DNA from: Marisediminitalea alba
Lineage (GTDB): Bacteria > Pseudomonadota > Gammaproteobacteria > Enterobacterales > Alteromonadaceae
Length of the DNA stretch: 59,915 nt
Assembly (NCBI RefSeq): GCF_002993365.1
Contig: NZ_PVNP01000212.1
Location: 1-59,915, forward strand
Reading direction: 5' to 3'
The translations under genes were made by a program, and so were the position numbers. Below the pieces are notes generated by a model that saw only the letters and a list, made by a program, of their open reading frames with translations, ran no database searches and was not told the origin of the DNA. Below, in pieces: positions 52,439 through 59,915 of this stretch. Every line of letters begins with the position of its first letter. Within the stretch, counting starts at the first letter, position 1.

Positions 52439-52937
52439 TGTGGTTTACCTCCGCCGTGCTCACAGATTCAGGCACATGCTTTAACCTGGCTTGTTGCAGC
52501 CAGAGGCTCACAGCCTGATGCATTTCAGATAGTTGTTCACTATCCGGTGCAGCCGGCTGATAAGGGCTCTGGCACAGGGCTTCAAGACCCGGCTTTGCTT
52601 TAGCCTGATGCTTGTCGGCCAGGCAGTTCAAAAGTAAATGTTGCCAGGCGCTACCGTAGGCTGCAGCGGAATATCCGGCATCAAAATAATGCAGGGTGAC
52701 CCGCTTGAGCAATTGATTGGCTTTTGCAGGGTAGTGGGCATCTACACTCAAATTTTTGTGTAACGCGATGGCCTCACGGCGGGCCCGGTTAAATCTGATG
52801 TGGCGGACAATCCTATAAACCAGGCCACACAGTAGCACTACCACAAGCAGTGCAGCAACCCACCATCCCCAGGCGAGTGGCCACCAGTCTACGCCTTGCG
52901 GTGTATGAATATCTTTTAACTGAGCTAACGGGTCCAC
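52431..52937 (-). CDS. DUF4381-family membrane protein
   Basis: A 168-residue protein with an N-terminal IHTPQGVDWWPLAWGWW stretch followed by one transmembrane helix (VAALLVVVLLCGLVYRIV), then a cytoplasmic helical tail. This layout and the position between DUF58 and BatA genes are those of DUF4381. It overlaps both neighbours (13 and eight bases). Its role in the cluster is unknown. Confidence 0.88.
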   Translation of the reverse strand: MDPLAQLKDIHTPQGVDWWPLAWGWWVAALLVVVLLCGLVYRIVRHIRFNRARREAIALHKNLSVDAHYPAKANQLLKRVTLHYFDAGYSAAAYGSAWQHLLLNCLADKHQAKAKPGLEALCQSPYQPAAPDSEQLSEMHQAVSLWLQQARLKHVPESVSTAEVNHNV

Positions 52938-53887
52938 TGTGACAACCTCCGTAAGCGTTCAAACTGTTCAGTAAGCGGCAGGCCGGCATCAATGAAACTC
53001 AAAGAGGTTTTACATTGCTTGAGGTGCGACTCAACCGCCTGCCAGCGAGCCTGCTGACTGGATGAATAATGACGAGCCAGGTTGCTGTCGCCTAACAGCC
53101 AGGTTTGTTGCTGCGTGCCATTGGTAACATTCACCGGCTGTAAGCGATGCGTTACTGGTAGTTCCCGTTCCAGCGGATCGGTAATAGCCAGCGCACTCAC
53201 TTCGCAATGACGGCTGATTTGCATTAAATGCTGCAAAGCACGCTCTTCTAATTGCAGAAAGTCACTGATCACATATACCAGGCTTCCCGGTTTTGCCAGA
53301 CGACGCAGGCGGGCCAGGGCGCTTTCCATATTGGTATCAGGCTGAGCAGATTGCTGACTACGGGCATCATTCTGACAGCGCATGAGTTCATGGCAAATTG
53401 ACAGCACAGCGCGTTTTCGGCTAAGCGGTTTACACTCGGCGTGCATATAATCGGAATAGACCAGCGCCCCCACTTTATCGCCGCGCTGAGCCGCGGCCCA
53501 GCTGATTAACGCCGTTAAATGTGCCGCCTGGACCGACTTTAGTAACAATTGAGTGCCAAACTGCATGGAAGAAGACATGTCGCACAAAATAAACACCGGG
53601 CGTTCGCGCTCCTCCCGATAAACCTTGGTATGGGTTTTACCGGTGCGCGCTGTTACCCGCCAATCAATAGCGCGGATGTCGTCGCCGGGCTGGTAATGCC
53701 TGGCTTCGTCGAACTCCATCCCCCGGCCTTTATGCTTGGTCAGGTAACTGCCCGCCAAACGCGCCTGTGGCGTGCGCCGCGGGGTTAAGTCCAGCAGATT
53801 GGCAAACTGTCGGTACTGCAGTAGTTCTTTGACACCCAAGTGAATGCCATCCGACTGCAATCGTGCTAAATAGGATTGCGCAGTCAT
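52925..53887 (-). CDS. DUF58-family protein
   Basis: A 320-residue protein with a degenerate VWA-like fold. The signature GRGMEFDEARHYQPGDDIRA, then IDWRVTARTGKTHTKVYREE (about 53-92), is the DUF58 hallmark; FILCDMSSSMQFG (about 97-109) is a MIDAS-like motif. It sits three bases after moxR and is the usual partner of MoxR ATPases. Function is unknown beyond that pairing. Confidence 0.93.
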   Translation of the reverse strand: MTAQSYLARLQSDGIHLGVKELLQYRQFANLLDLTPRRTPQARLAGSYLTKHKGRGMEFDEARHYQPGDDIRAIDWRVTARTGKTHTKVYREERERPVFILCDMSSSMQFGTQLLLKSVQAAHLTALISWAAAQRGDKVGALVYSDYMHAECKPLSRKRAVLSICHELMRCQNDARSQQSAQPDTNMESALARLRRLAKPGSLVYVISDFLQLEERALQHLMQISRHCEVSALAITDPLERELPVTHRLQPVNVTNGTQQQTWLLGDSNLARHYSSSQQARWQAVESHLKQCKTSLSFIDAGLPLTEQFERLRRLSQWTR

Positions 53888-53890
53888 GAT

Positions 53891-54847
53891 TTAAGGTACG
53901 GCCACCAGATTTAAAATTTTATCGAGCACCTGATTGGTGTTTACGCCCTCGGCTTCTGCCTGATAAGACAAAATAATACGATGGCGCAGGGCATTGTGGA
54001 ATACCGCCTGAATATCATCCGGCCCTACAAAATCACGTCCAGCCAACCAGGCGTGTGCCCGGGCACAGCGGTCAAGCGCAATGGTGGCACGGGGGCTGGC
54101 ACCAAACTCAATCCATTCGGCCAGTTCCGGCGCATAGTTTTCCGGGCGCCGGGTAGCCATGATCAGCTGCACCAGATAAGTTTCCAGAGCCGGGGCCATA
54201 TGCAATGCCAGGGCGGCTTTACGGGCCGCAAAAATATCGGCCTGGCTGAGACTAGGCGGTACCGCCTGCGGTGCACTCAGTTCCTCGTTGCGGGTAAGCT
54301 GCAAGATTTGCAGTTCAGTATCAGCATCCGGGTAATCAATTTCCAGGTGCATTAAAAAACGGTCTAACTGGGCTTCCGGCAACGGATAAGTGCCTTCCTG
54401 CTCCAACGGGTTTTGGGTAGCCATCACCAAAAACAGCTCTGGCAGCTTGTAGGTTTTGTTTCCCACGGTAATCTGATGTTCTGCCATGGCTTCAAGCAGT
54501 GCCGACTGCACTTTGGCTGGCGCCCGGTTAATCTCATCGGCTAACACCAGGTTATGGAACAGTGGCCCTTGCTGGAAAACAAATTCACCGGTCTCCGGGC
54601 GGTAGATATCCGTACCTGTGAGGTCGGCAGGCAGTAAGTCAGGAGTAAACTGCACGCGGTGAAAATCACCATCAATGCCTTTTGCCAGCGCATTGATAGC
54701 GCGGGTTTTTGCCAGCCCCGGAGGCCCCTCTACCAACAGGTGACCATCAGCAAGTAATGCAATTAACATGTTGAGCGTAAGTTGAGACTGACCAATTATC
54801 TGTGAGTCGAGGTATGCGTGTAACTGTCTAAACTGCTCAGCTGCCAT
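53891..54847 (-). CDS. MoxR-family AAA+ ATPase
   Basis: A 318-residue AAA+ chaperone-type ATPase. Walker A is LLVEGPPGLAKT (GPPGLAKT at about 40-47). Walker B is NLVLADEINRAPAKVQSALL, then sensor 1 in MATQNPLEQEGTYPLPEAQ, and the C-terminal lid carries SPRATIALDR (sensor 2 Arg). It is the first gene of a six-gene unit and is expected to remodel or activate the VWA proteins encoded downstream. The substrate is unknown. Confidence 0.95.
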   Translation of the reverse strand: MAAEQFRQLHAYLDSQIIGQSQLTLNMLIALLADGHLLVEGPPGLAKTRAINALAKGIDGDFHRVQFTPDLLPADLTGTDIYRPETGEFVFQQGPLFHNLVLADEINRAPAKVQSALLEAMAEHQITVGNKTYKLPELFLVMATQNPLEQEGTYPLPEAQLDRFLMHLEIDYPDADTELQILQLTRNEELSAPQAVPPSLSQADIFAARKAALALHMAPALETYLVQLIMATRRPENYAPELAEWIEFGASPRATIALDRCARAHAWLAGRDFVGPDDIQAVFHNALRHRIILSYQAEAEGVNTNQVLDKILNLVAVP

Positions 54848-55004
54848 AGGAGAATCTTACCTTCTTTATGTTATTGAAAATGCAAAATAATGGGTAAAAA
54901 TTGCGCGATATCCGTTGGCCGGTACCGGCACTGAACCGATATGACTTTTCAGGGTCTTAAAGGTTCCCGCTAAAATGGGCAGAAAGCCATTTTTTGCGTG
55001 TTCA

Positions 55005-55024
55005 ATTGTTGTTATATCAACAAT
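55005..55024. promoter_or_regulatory. Palindrome between moxR and fadI
   Basis: ATTGTTG (55005-55011), TTATAT, CAACAAT (55018-55024). It is the clearest symmetry in the 343-base divergent gap 54848-55190 besides the FadR-like site. It could serve either operon; the binding protein is unknown. Nothing else was recognised in that gap. Confidence 0.35.
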
Positions 55025-55146
55025 CTGTAATAGGGTCGCTTTATTTTGTTTCAAGAGATGTCCGTCCTCAAGTGAATAAATGTTGCAAAATATTCCGCCG
55101 CACATTTGCTATTTGTTTAATAGTTTGTAAAAATCTGCCCACTAAC

Positions 55147-55163
55147 TACAGGTCAGACCACTT
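55147..55163 (+). promoter_or_regulatory. FadR-like operator upstream of fadI
   Basis: TACAGGTCAGACCACTT has the palindromic core GGTCAGACC and matches 14 of 17 bases of AACTGGTCAGACCAGTT, a FadR-type consensus. It ends 27 bases before the fadI ATG, a position suited to repression relieved by long-chain acyl-CoA. Confidence 0.6.
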
Positions 55164-55190
55164 GATGGTCGCAAATACAGGTTGAATTGC

Positions 55191-56501
55191 ATGGCTAAAC
55201 AACAATCAGTCACAACGCGCAACGGCGACAGGATCGCTATCGTTGCCGGCCTTAGAACGCCGTTCGCAAAAATGGCGACCTATTTTCACGGTGTGCCCGC
55301 GGTTGATTTGGGCAAAATGGTGGTAAACGAACTACTGGTTCGCAATGCGGTGGATCCTAAGCTGGTTGAACAACTGGTGTATGGCCAGGTTGTACAAATG
55401 CCTGAAGCGCCCAATATTGCCCGCGAAATTGTGCTGGGTACTGGTATGAACGTACACACCGATGCCTACAGCGTCTCCCGCGCCTGTGCTACCAGTTTTC
55501 AGTCTACTGTGAATATTGCCGAGTCGATGATGGCGGGCAATATCGAAGTGGGCGTTGCCGGTGGTGCCGATTCAACGTCTGTTTCGCCCATCGGGGTATC
55601 GAAAAAGCTGGCCAGAGCGCTGGTGGATTTGCAGAAAACTAAAACGCTGGGGCAAAAATGGGCAGTGCTTAAAAAGCTGGGTTTGAAAGACCTGCTGCCG
55701 GTACCTCCAGCAGTAGCAGAATACTCAACCGGCTTATCCATGGGGCAGACGGCAGAGCAAATGGCTAAAAGCCATGGCATCAGCCGCAAGGCTCAGGATG
55801 AACTGGCGCACCGTTCTCATAGCCTGGCGGCTGAAAGCTGGCAGGCGGGTAAGCTGGCCAACGAAGTAATGACTGCCTATGCCGAACCTTACAAAGGGGC
55901 GCTGGAGCAGGATAACAACATTCGTTTTGACTCTAAAATCGAAGGGTATGCAAAGCTGCGCCCGGTGTTCGATAAAAAGTACGGCTCAGTGACGGCTGCG
56001 AATGCCACGCCGCTTACCGATGGTGCTTCTGCCGTACTGATGATGACCGAAAGCAAAGCAAAAGCACTGGGCTATACGCCACTGGGTTACATTAAGAGTT
56101 ATGCATTTGCCGCTATCGACGTGTGGGAAGACATGCTGATGGGGCCATCTTACGCAACGCCGATGGCGCTGGATAAAGCGGGTATGACGCTGAACGATTT
56201 AACCTTAATCGAAATGCACGAAGCCTTTGCTGCGCAAACGCTGGCCAATATTAAAATGTTCGCCAGTGATAAGTTTGCTCAGGAAAAACTGGGTCGTAGT
56301 AAAGCTACCGGCGAAATCGATATGGATAAGTTTAATGTCATGGGGAGCTCTATAGCTTACGGTCACCCGTTTGCGGCTACCGGCACCCGAATGATCACTC
56401 AAATGCTTAACGAACTGAACCGCCGGGGCGGTGGAACCGGCCTGTTAACTGCCTGTGCGGCAGGTGGATTAGGTGCAGCGATGATTGTGGAGACAGCATA
56501 A
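55191..56501 (+). CDS. fadI: Acetyl-CoA C-acyltransferase (3-ketoacyl-CoA thiolase)
   Basis: A 436-residue thiolase of the FadIJ beta-oxidation complex. The ATG at 55191 gives MAKQQSVTTRNGDRIAIVAG and the same length as E. coli FadI; an in-frame TTG at 55182 is ignored. The nucleophilic Cys is in SRACATSFQS (about residue 98), with catalytic EMHEAFAAQ and GHPFAATGTR near the end and the second Cys in TACAAGGLG. The stop overlaps the fadJ start (TAATG). Confidence 0.97.
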   Translation: MAKQQSVTTRNGDRIAIVAGLRTPFAKMATYFHGVPAVDLGKMVVNELLVRNAVDPKLVEQLVYGQVVQMPEAPNIAREIVLGTGMNVHTDAYSVSRACATSFQSTVNIAESMMAGNIEVGVAGGADSTSVSPIGVSKKLARALVDLQKTKTLGQKWAVLKKLGLKDLLPVPPAVAEYSTGLSMGQTAEQMAKSHGISRKAQDELAHRSHSLAAESWQAGKLANEVMTAYAEPYKGALEQDNNIRFDSKIEGYAKLRPVFDKKYGSVTAANATPLTDGASAVLMMTESKAKALGYTPLGYIKSYAFAAIDVWEDMLMGPSYATPMALDKAGMTLNDLTLIEMHEAFAAQTLANIKMFASDKFAQEKLGRSKATGEIDMDKFNVMGSSIAYGHPFAATGTRMITQMLNELNRRGGGTGLLTACAAGGLGAAMIVETA

Positions 56502-58630
56502 TGACAGAACAAACTCAAAGCGCATTTACGCTGACCAAGCAGGATAACGGTATTGCCATATTAACCATGGACGTGCCGGGGGAGTCGATGAACACCCTGA
56601 AGGCTGCGTTTGGCGAAGAAATGACCGTCCTGCTGGATGAAATTGAAAATGACAGCAGTATTAAGGGCGTTGTGTTGGTAAGCGGTAAGGATAATTCATT
56701 CGTTGCCGGTGCCGATATCACCATGCTGGATGCTTGCTCTACGGCAGACGAAGCCATGGCACTGGCCAAAGGCGGGCAGGATATCTTTAACCGCATTGAA
56801 AATATGCGCCAGACGTTTGTAGCGGCCATTCACGGGCCTGCGCTGGGCGGCGGCCTGGAATTGGCCATGGCGTGCCATTACCGAATTTGTACCGAAAGCT
56901 CAGCGACTCAGCTGGGCCTGCCGGAAGTGCAGCTCGGGCTGTTGCCGGGCAGTGGTGGCACGCAACGTTTACCCAAACTGGCGGGCATTCAGCAAGCTAT
57001 AAAAATGATGCTGACAGGTTCTTCTGTACGCGCCAAACAAGCTAAAAAATACGGCATCGTTGATGATGTGGTGCCTCGTTCTGTACTAGTAGATGTAGCC
57101 TCTCAATTTGCGGGCAAGTCGAAACCTTCTCGCAAGGCTGAACCTAAAGGGCTGGTCAATAAATTTCTTGAGGGCACCGCTCCGGGTCGCAATATCGTAT
57201 TTAAAAAAGCGGGTGAGCAAACACAGGCCAAAACACGCGGTAATTACCCGGCGCCACAACAGATACTCGACGTGGTGGCTATTGGCATTAATAAGGGCAT
57301 GCAGGCGGGTCTGGAAGCGGAAGCTAAAGCTTTTGGCCAGTTGGTGATGACGCCTGAGTCAAAACAGCTGCGGCAAATATTCTTTGCTACCACCGCGATG
57401 AAAAAAGAGTCGGGCGTTGCTGACGTAGCTCCGGAGAAAGTAAATAAAGTAGGTGTGCTTGGCGGCGGTTTAATGGGCGGCGGTATCGCATACGTCACTG
57501 CCACTAAAGCTGGCGTTCCGGTGCGGATTAAAGATATTCAGCCGGCCGGTATTGCCAATGCAATGAAGTACAGTTACGACTTACTCAATAAAAAGGTTAA
57601 GCGCCGCTTTATGCGTAAGTCTGAGATGCAAAAGCAGATGGCCTTGTTAACCGGTACGCTGGATTACTCAGGACTGCAGGACGCCGACATTATTGTTGAA
57701 GCAGTATTTGAGGATGTTGGCCTTAAACGTAAAATGGTGGCCGATGTAGAGCAGGGGTGTAAAGCTGAAACCATTTTTGCCTCGAACACCTCATCCATTC
57801 CTATTGCTGAAATTGCCGCCGAAGCTGAGCGCCCAGAAAATGTAATCGGTCTGCATTACTTTTCGCCGGTAGACAAAATGCCGCTGGCAGAAGTTATTGC
57901 TCACGAGAAAACCTCCGATCAGACAATTTCTACCACGGTGGAGTTTGCTAAAAAGCAAGGTAAAACGCCGGTAGTCGTAAAGGACGGGGCAGGGTTTTAT
58001 GTAAACCGAATCCTTGCACCTTACATGAACGAAGCGGCAAGTCTGATTCTGGCCGGCGAGCCTATCGATCACATTGATAAAGCGCTGCTTAACTTTGGTT
58101 TCCCGGTAGGGCCGGTGAAGTTGTTGGACGAAGTCGGTATTGATGTAGGCACTAAAATTATTCCTATCCTTATGGATGCATTTGGTGAGCGTTTTACCGC
58201 GCCCTCAGCGTTCGATAAAGTGCTGGCAGACGACCGCAAAGGTAAGAAGAATAAAAAAGGCTTTTACGACTATAGGGGCAAAAAGCCAGGTAAAGCGGTA
58301 GATGAGAGTATCTACCCGCTGCTGGGTGTTTCACCCTCTAAAAGCCGCAGTGAATCAGAAATTTCAGAGCGTTGCGTACTAATGATGCTTAATGAAGCCG
58401 CACGTTGTCTGGATGAAGGGGTTATCCGTAGCGCCAGGGACGGTGATATCGGCGCTATCTTCGGAATTGGTTTTCCACCATTCCTTGGTGGACCTTTCCG
58501 CTATATGGACCAGTTAGGTGTAGCAAAAGTGGTAGAACGACTAAATTACTATGCTGATAAGGTTGACGCTAAGTTTAAACCAGCCGCCGTGCTGGAAACA
58601 ATGGCAGCCGAAAATAGCACCTTTTATTAA
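56501..58630 (+). CDS. fadJ: Multifunctional fatty acid oxidation complex subunit alpha
   Basis: A 709-residue enzyme with two parts. Residues about 1-190 are enoyl-CoA hydratase/isomerase (VAGADITMLDACS; IHGPALGGGLELAMACHYRI; PEVQLGLLPGSGGTQRLP with the catalytic Glu). Residues about 310-709 are 3-hydroxyacyl-CoA dehydrogenase (VGVLGGGLMGGGIAYVTA as the NAD loop; NTSSIPIAEIA; GLHYFSPVDKMPLAEVI). Length is close to E. coli FadJ (714). It is translationally coupled to fadI and followed by a strong terminator. Confidence 0.97.
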   Translation: MTEQTQSAFTLTKQDNGIAILTMDVPGESMNTLKAAFGEEMTVLLDEIENDSSIKGVVLVSGKDNSFVAGADITMLDACSTADEAMALAKGGQDIFNRIENMRQTFVAAIHGPALGGGLELAMACHYRICTESSATQLGLPEVQLGLLPGSGGTQRLPKLAGIQQAIKMMLTGSSVRAKQAKKYGIVDDVVPRSVLVDVASQFAGKSKPSRKAEPKGLVNKFLEGTAPGRNIVFKKAGEQTQAKTRGNYPAPQQILDVVAIGINKGMQAGLEAEAKAFGQLVMTPESKQLRQIFFATTAMKKESGVADVAPEKVNKVGVLGGGLMGGGIAYVTATKAGVPVRIKDIQPAGIANAMKYSYDLLNKKVKRRFMRKSEMQKQMALLTGTLDYSGLQDADIIVEAVFEDVGLKRKMVADVEQGCKAETIFASNTSSIPIAEIAAEAERPENVIGLHYFSPVDKMPLAEVIAHEKTSDQTISTTVEFAKKQGKTPVVVKDGAGFYVNRILAPYMNEAASLILAGEPIDHIDKALLNFGFPVGPVKLLDEVGIDVGTKIIPILMDAFGERFTAPSAFDKVLADDRKGKKNKKGFYDYRGKKPGKAVDESIYPLLGVSPSKSRSESEISERCVLMMLNEAARCLDEGVIRSARDGDIGAIFGIGFPPFLGGPFRYMDQLGVAKVVERLNYYADKVDAKFKPAAVLETMAAENSTFY

Positions 58631-58650
58631 TTTCGCGTAACTAATATGTT

Positions 58651-58678
58651 AAAAAATCCGGCTTAGGCCGGATTTTTT
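58651..58678 (+). terminator. Terminator of fadIJ
   Basis: AAAAAATCCGGC (58651-58662) and GCCGGATTTTTT (58667-58678) with a four-base loop, 20 bases after the fadJ stop. Confidence 0.92.
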
Positions 58679-58798
58679 CATTATAAGCCAAATAAATGAT
58701 GGTTTTGTTACCAGAAAAGGGTAATATGCGACCGCTGAAAATGTTGAGTGTTTTTCCAGCAAGTCAAAAAAAACCTTATAGATTAAAAGGGCGTCAAT

Positions 58799-58996
58799 AT
58801 GTTGACAGTAATTTTAGTTTGTCTGGCCAGTAGCTGTTACTTTTTTGTCGAAGCGACAAAAGCCGGACTAGCGGCAAAGCAGTGGGCGTTAGTAGGGTTA
58901 TTGATGGGCCCGCTGGTGTGGCCAATGTTTTCCATAAGCCGTCATGTGCGGATGAGAAAAGACTGCGGCTTTAATAACGCCTATATGCAGGCGTAG
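58799..58996 (+). CDS. Small membrane protein with two hydrophobic segments
   Basis: A 65-residue protein, not recognised. The ATG at 58799 has an AAAAGGG ribosome site about eight bases away. Hydrophobic segments at about 2-24 (LTVILVCLASSCYFFVEATK) and 29-48 (WALVGLLMGPLVWPMFSI) are followed by a basic, polar tail (RHVRMRKDCGFNN). A bidirectional terminator follows the stop within ten bases, so it is a self-contained gene. Function is unknown. Confidence 0.75.
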   Translation: MLTVILVCLASSCYFFVEATKAGLAAKQWALVGLLMGPLVWPMFSISRHVRMRKDCGFNNAYMQA

Positions 58997-59004
58997 CAGG
59001 CATA

Positions 59005-59030
59005 AAAAAAGGAGCCTGAGCTCCTTTTTT
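59005..59030. terminator. Bidirectional terminator between two mini-genes
   Basis: AAAAAAGGAGC (59005-59015), CTGA, GCTCCTTTTTT (59020-59030). It ends the 65-residue gene on the plus strand and the 51-residue gene on the minus strand. Confidence 0.9.
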
Positions 59031-59046
59031 AGAATTCTTAAGTATA

Positions 59047-59202
59047 CTAGATGCGCTGACCACCGGTCTTAGGCTTGTAAGACTGGGTTTCAGTTGCGAC
59101 TTCTTTTTTCTGTACAGGAGCTTTCTGAGCGCCTTCTTGCTTATCGGTTGCTACAGGTGCGGTTGTAGAAAGTACTAGGGCTACTGCGTATGCTTTCAAC
59201 AT
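59047..59202 (-). CDS. 51-residue probably exported protein of unknown function
   Basis: A minus-strand frame reading MLKAYAVALVLSTTAPVA, then a polar, Lys/Gln/Thr-rich tail ending KPKTGGQRI. The ATG has a GAGGAAAG ribosome site. A promoter with a symmetrical operator lies upstream and a bidirectional terminator downstream, so all parts of a gene are present. The first 18 residues look like a short signal or membrane segment. Not recognised; no function is proposed. Confidence 0.7.
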   Translation of the reverse strand: MLKAYAVALVLSTTAPVATDKQEGAQKAPVQKKEVATETQSYKPKTGGQRI

Positions 59203-59226
59203 CTTTCTTTCCTCGTTATATTCTTA

Positions 59227-59267
59227 TATACAAAACAAACAAAACTGATTGACAATCCTCATTGTCA
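59227..59267 (-). promoter_or_regulatory. Promoter with overlapping palindromic operator for the 51-residue gene
   Basis: On the minus strand TTGTCA (59255-59250) and TGTATA (59232-59227) stand 17 bases apart as -35 and -10. The -35 lies inside a perfect dyad, TGACAAT-CCTC-ATTGTCA (59250-59267), well placed for a repressor. The palindrome does not match Fur or LexA consensus. Confidence 0.55.
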
Positions 59268-59504
59268 TTCTTAGTAATGCGAACCCTATGCCAACTTTTA
59301 ATATCCTTTAAAAACAAAGGTTTGCAGAATCCTTTTGGACGACGTCAATTTTCCGTTGCCGGTAATTATTGCCGTTCTATGCATTTATCTGCCGCTTATC
59401 AGAATACTTAAGGTAAAAGAGTCAAAAAATTGCCTTTATTCGACAAAAAGACGCCAATTAGCACACATTTAAATAAAAGTGCCAAAGGTATTTATATTTG
59501 TAAC
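59268..59504. other. Gene-free stretch before the IS66 element
   Basis: About 240 AT-rich bases between the mini-gene promoter and the IS end. No frame with a ribosome site and no terminator was recognised. Confidence 0.55.
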
Positions 59505-59590
59505 GTAAGCGATCAATTTAGACCGTCTTTTCCCGGCGGAGCTACCCCGTAAAATGGTCCCCGTAGATTTTACTCACGGAGACTTAATCG

Positions 59591-59875
59591 ATGGCAACAA
59601 AAAGACGAACACGCGAGCAATGGCAGGAATTGATTGATAAGCAAGCAGCAGGCGAACTGACAGTCAGTGAATTTTGTGCACAGCATGCGTTAACAGTATC
59701 AAACTTCTATCTGTGGCGTAAAAAACTGAGCGATGATAGCCAATCGCTTGCGCAGCAAGATAACTGGCTTGCCTTTGATATGCCAGCAAGTGCGAACCAG
59801 AGCGCAGGCTCTGCCTGGGAGATTGAACTGGCATTACCCGGTGGTGTGGTGCTGCGGATGAACCGGGCTGCCTGA
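59591..59875 (+). CDS. tnpA: IS66 accessory protein TnpA
   Basis: A 94-residue protein with an N-terminal helix-turn-helix (REQWQELIDKQAAGELTVSE, then FCAQHALTVSNFYLWRKKL) and a beta-rich end (WEIELALPGGVVLRMNRA). This is the standard first gene of IS66-type elements, needed with TnpB for full transposition. Its stop overlaps the tnpB start (TGATG). Confidence 0.95.
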   Translation: MATKRRTREQWQELIDKQAAGELTVSEFCAQHALTVSNFYLWRKKLSDDSQSLAQQDNWLAFDMPASANQSAGSAWEIELALPGGVVLRMNRAA

Positions 59876-59915
59876 TGTTACCCTTATCCAATGGGCGTAT
59901 TTGGCTGTATACCGG
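59875..59915 (+). CDS. tnpB: IS66 accessory protein TnpB (5' end only)
   Basis: Only MLPLSNGRIWLYTG is encoded before the window edge, matching the start of IS66 TnpB proteins. Identity rests largely on position after tnpA and the coupled start. Confidence 0.8.
   Translation, partial: MLPLSNGRIWLYT

Larger units (their letters stand above)
59505..59915 (+). mobile_element. Left end of an IS66-family insertion sequence
   Basis: Begins GTAAGCGATCAATTTAGACC at 59505, the GTAA-type terminal repeat of IS66 elements, followed by the accessory genes tnpA and tnpB in their usual order. The window ends inside tnpB, so the transposase tnpC, the right end and the expected 8-bp target duplication are not visible. 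Confidence 0.85.

Noticed and set aside
54866..55105. 79-residue minus-strand frame upstream of moxR
   Set aside because: No ribosome site, unlikely composition, and it covers the palindrome in the control region.

Overview
The window looks like the chromosome of a marine gammaproteobacterium of the Alteromonadales, most likely Alteromonadaceae. The evidence is an Rnf operon ending in nth, a rnt-motY pair of the Vibrio/Alteromonas type, FadI/FadJ, PutP, a SLC13 permease joined to the cys genes, a MoxR-Bat cluster, and several TonB-dependent and FecI/FecR-type genes. Species cannot be named from the sequence. Both window edges lie in mobile DNA: the 3' end of a group II intron (1-281) and the left end of an IS66-type element (59505 onward).

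Layout. 570-7790: a cell-surface signalling locus with a TonB-dependent receptor, a FecI-like sigma factor, a FecR-like anti-sigma regulator and a second, paralogous receptor that carries the STN signalling domain. 7813-8870: bfd with a Fur box, and a 2-Cys peroxiredoxin with a consensus CRP site. 8977-13683: rnt, motY behind a sigma-28 promoter, gloA-glpQ, and an ECF sigma factor fused to a membrane domain and coupled to an unlisted 53-codon ORF. 14017-20710: rnfABCDGE-nth in one tight operon, with 138-bp tandem repeats in rnfC. 20931-27888: an M28 peptidase, two identical tRNA-Asn genes, a 1.07-kb AT-rich control region holding a LexA box and a DnaA-box pair, then a MATE exporter-uvrB operon and a LysR regulator. 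27935-38367: a small exported protein, queC/queE, a solute-binding-like protein, asnB, an M28 lipoprotein, a DUF3025 protein, a Yip1 protein and a NatAB-type ABC exporter. 38527-45829: cysD-cysC-cysQ-cysN-SLC13 permease (sulfate uptake, activation and PAP removal) and putP. 46098-54847: a two-helix mini-protein, an ECF sigma/DUF3379 pair and moxR-DUF58-DUF4381-batA-batB-batD. 55191-58630: fadIJ behind a FadR-like operator. 58799-59202: two mini-genes; then IS66.

Most of the window is ordinary core genome. The parts most worth a second look are the LexA/DnaA control region feeding a MATE-uvrB unit; the sigma factor-membrane fusion with its coupled micro-ORF; the duplicated receptor pair around FecIR; the expanding RnfC repeats; and the small genes with clear ribosome-binding sites and operators near 46.1 kb, 58.8 kb and 59.1 kb.
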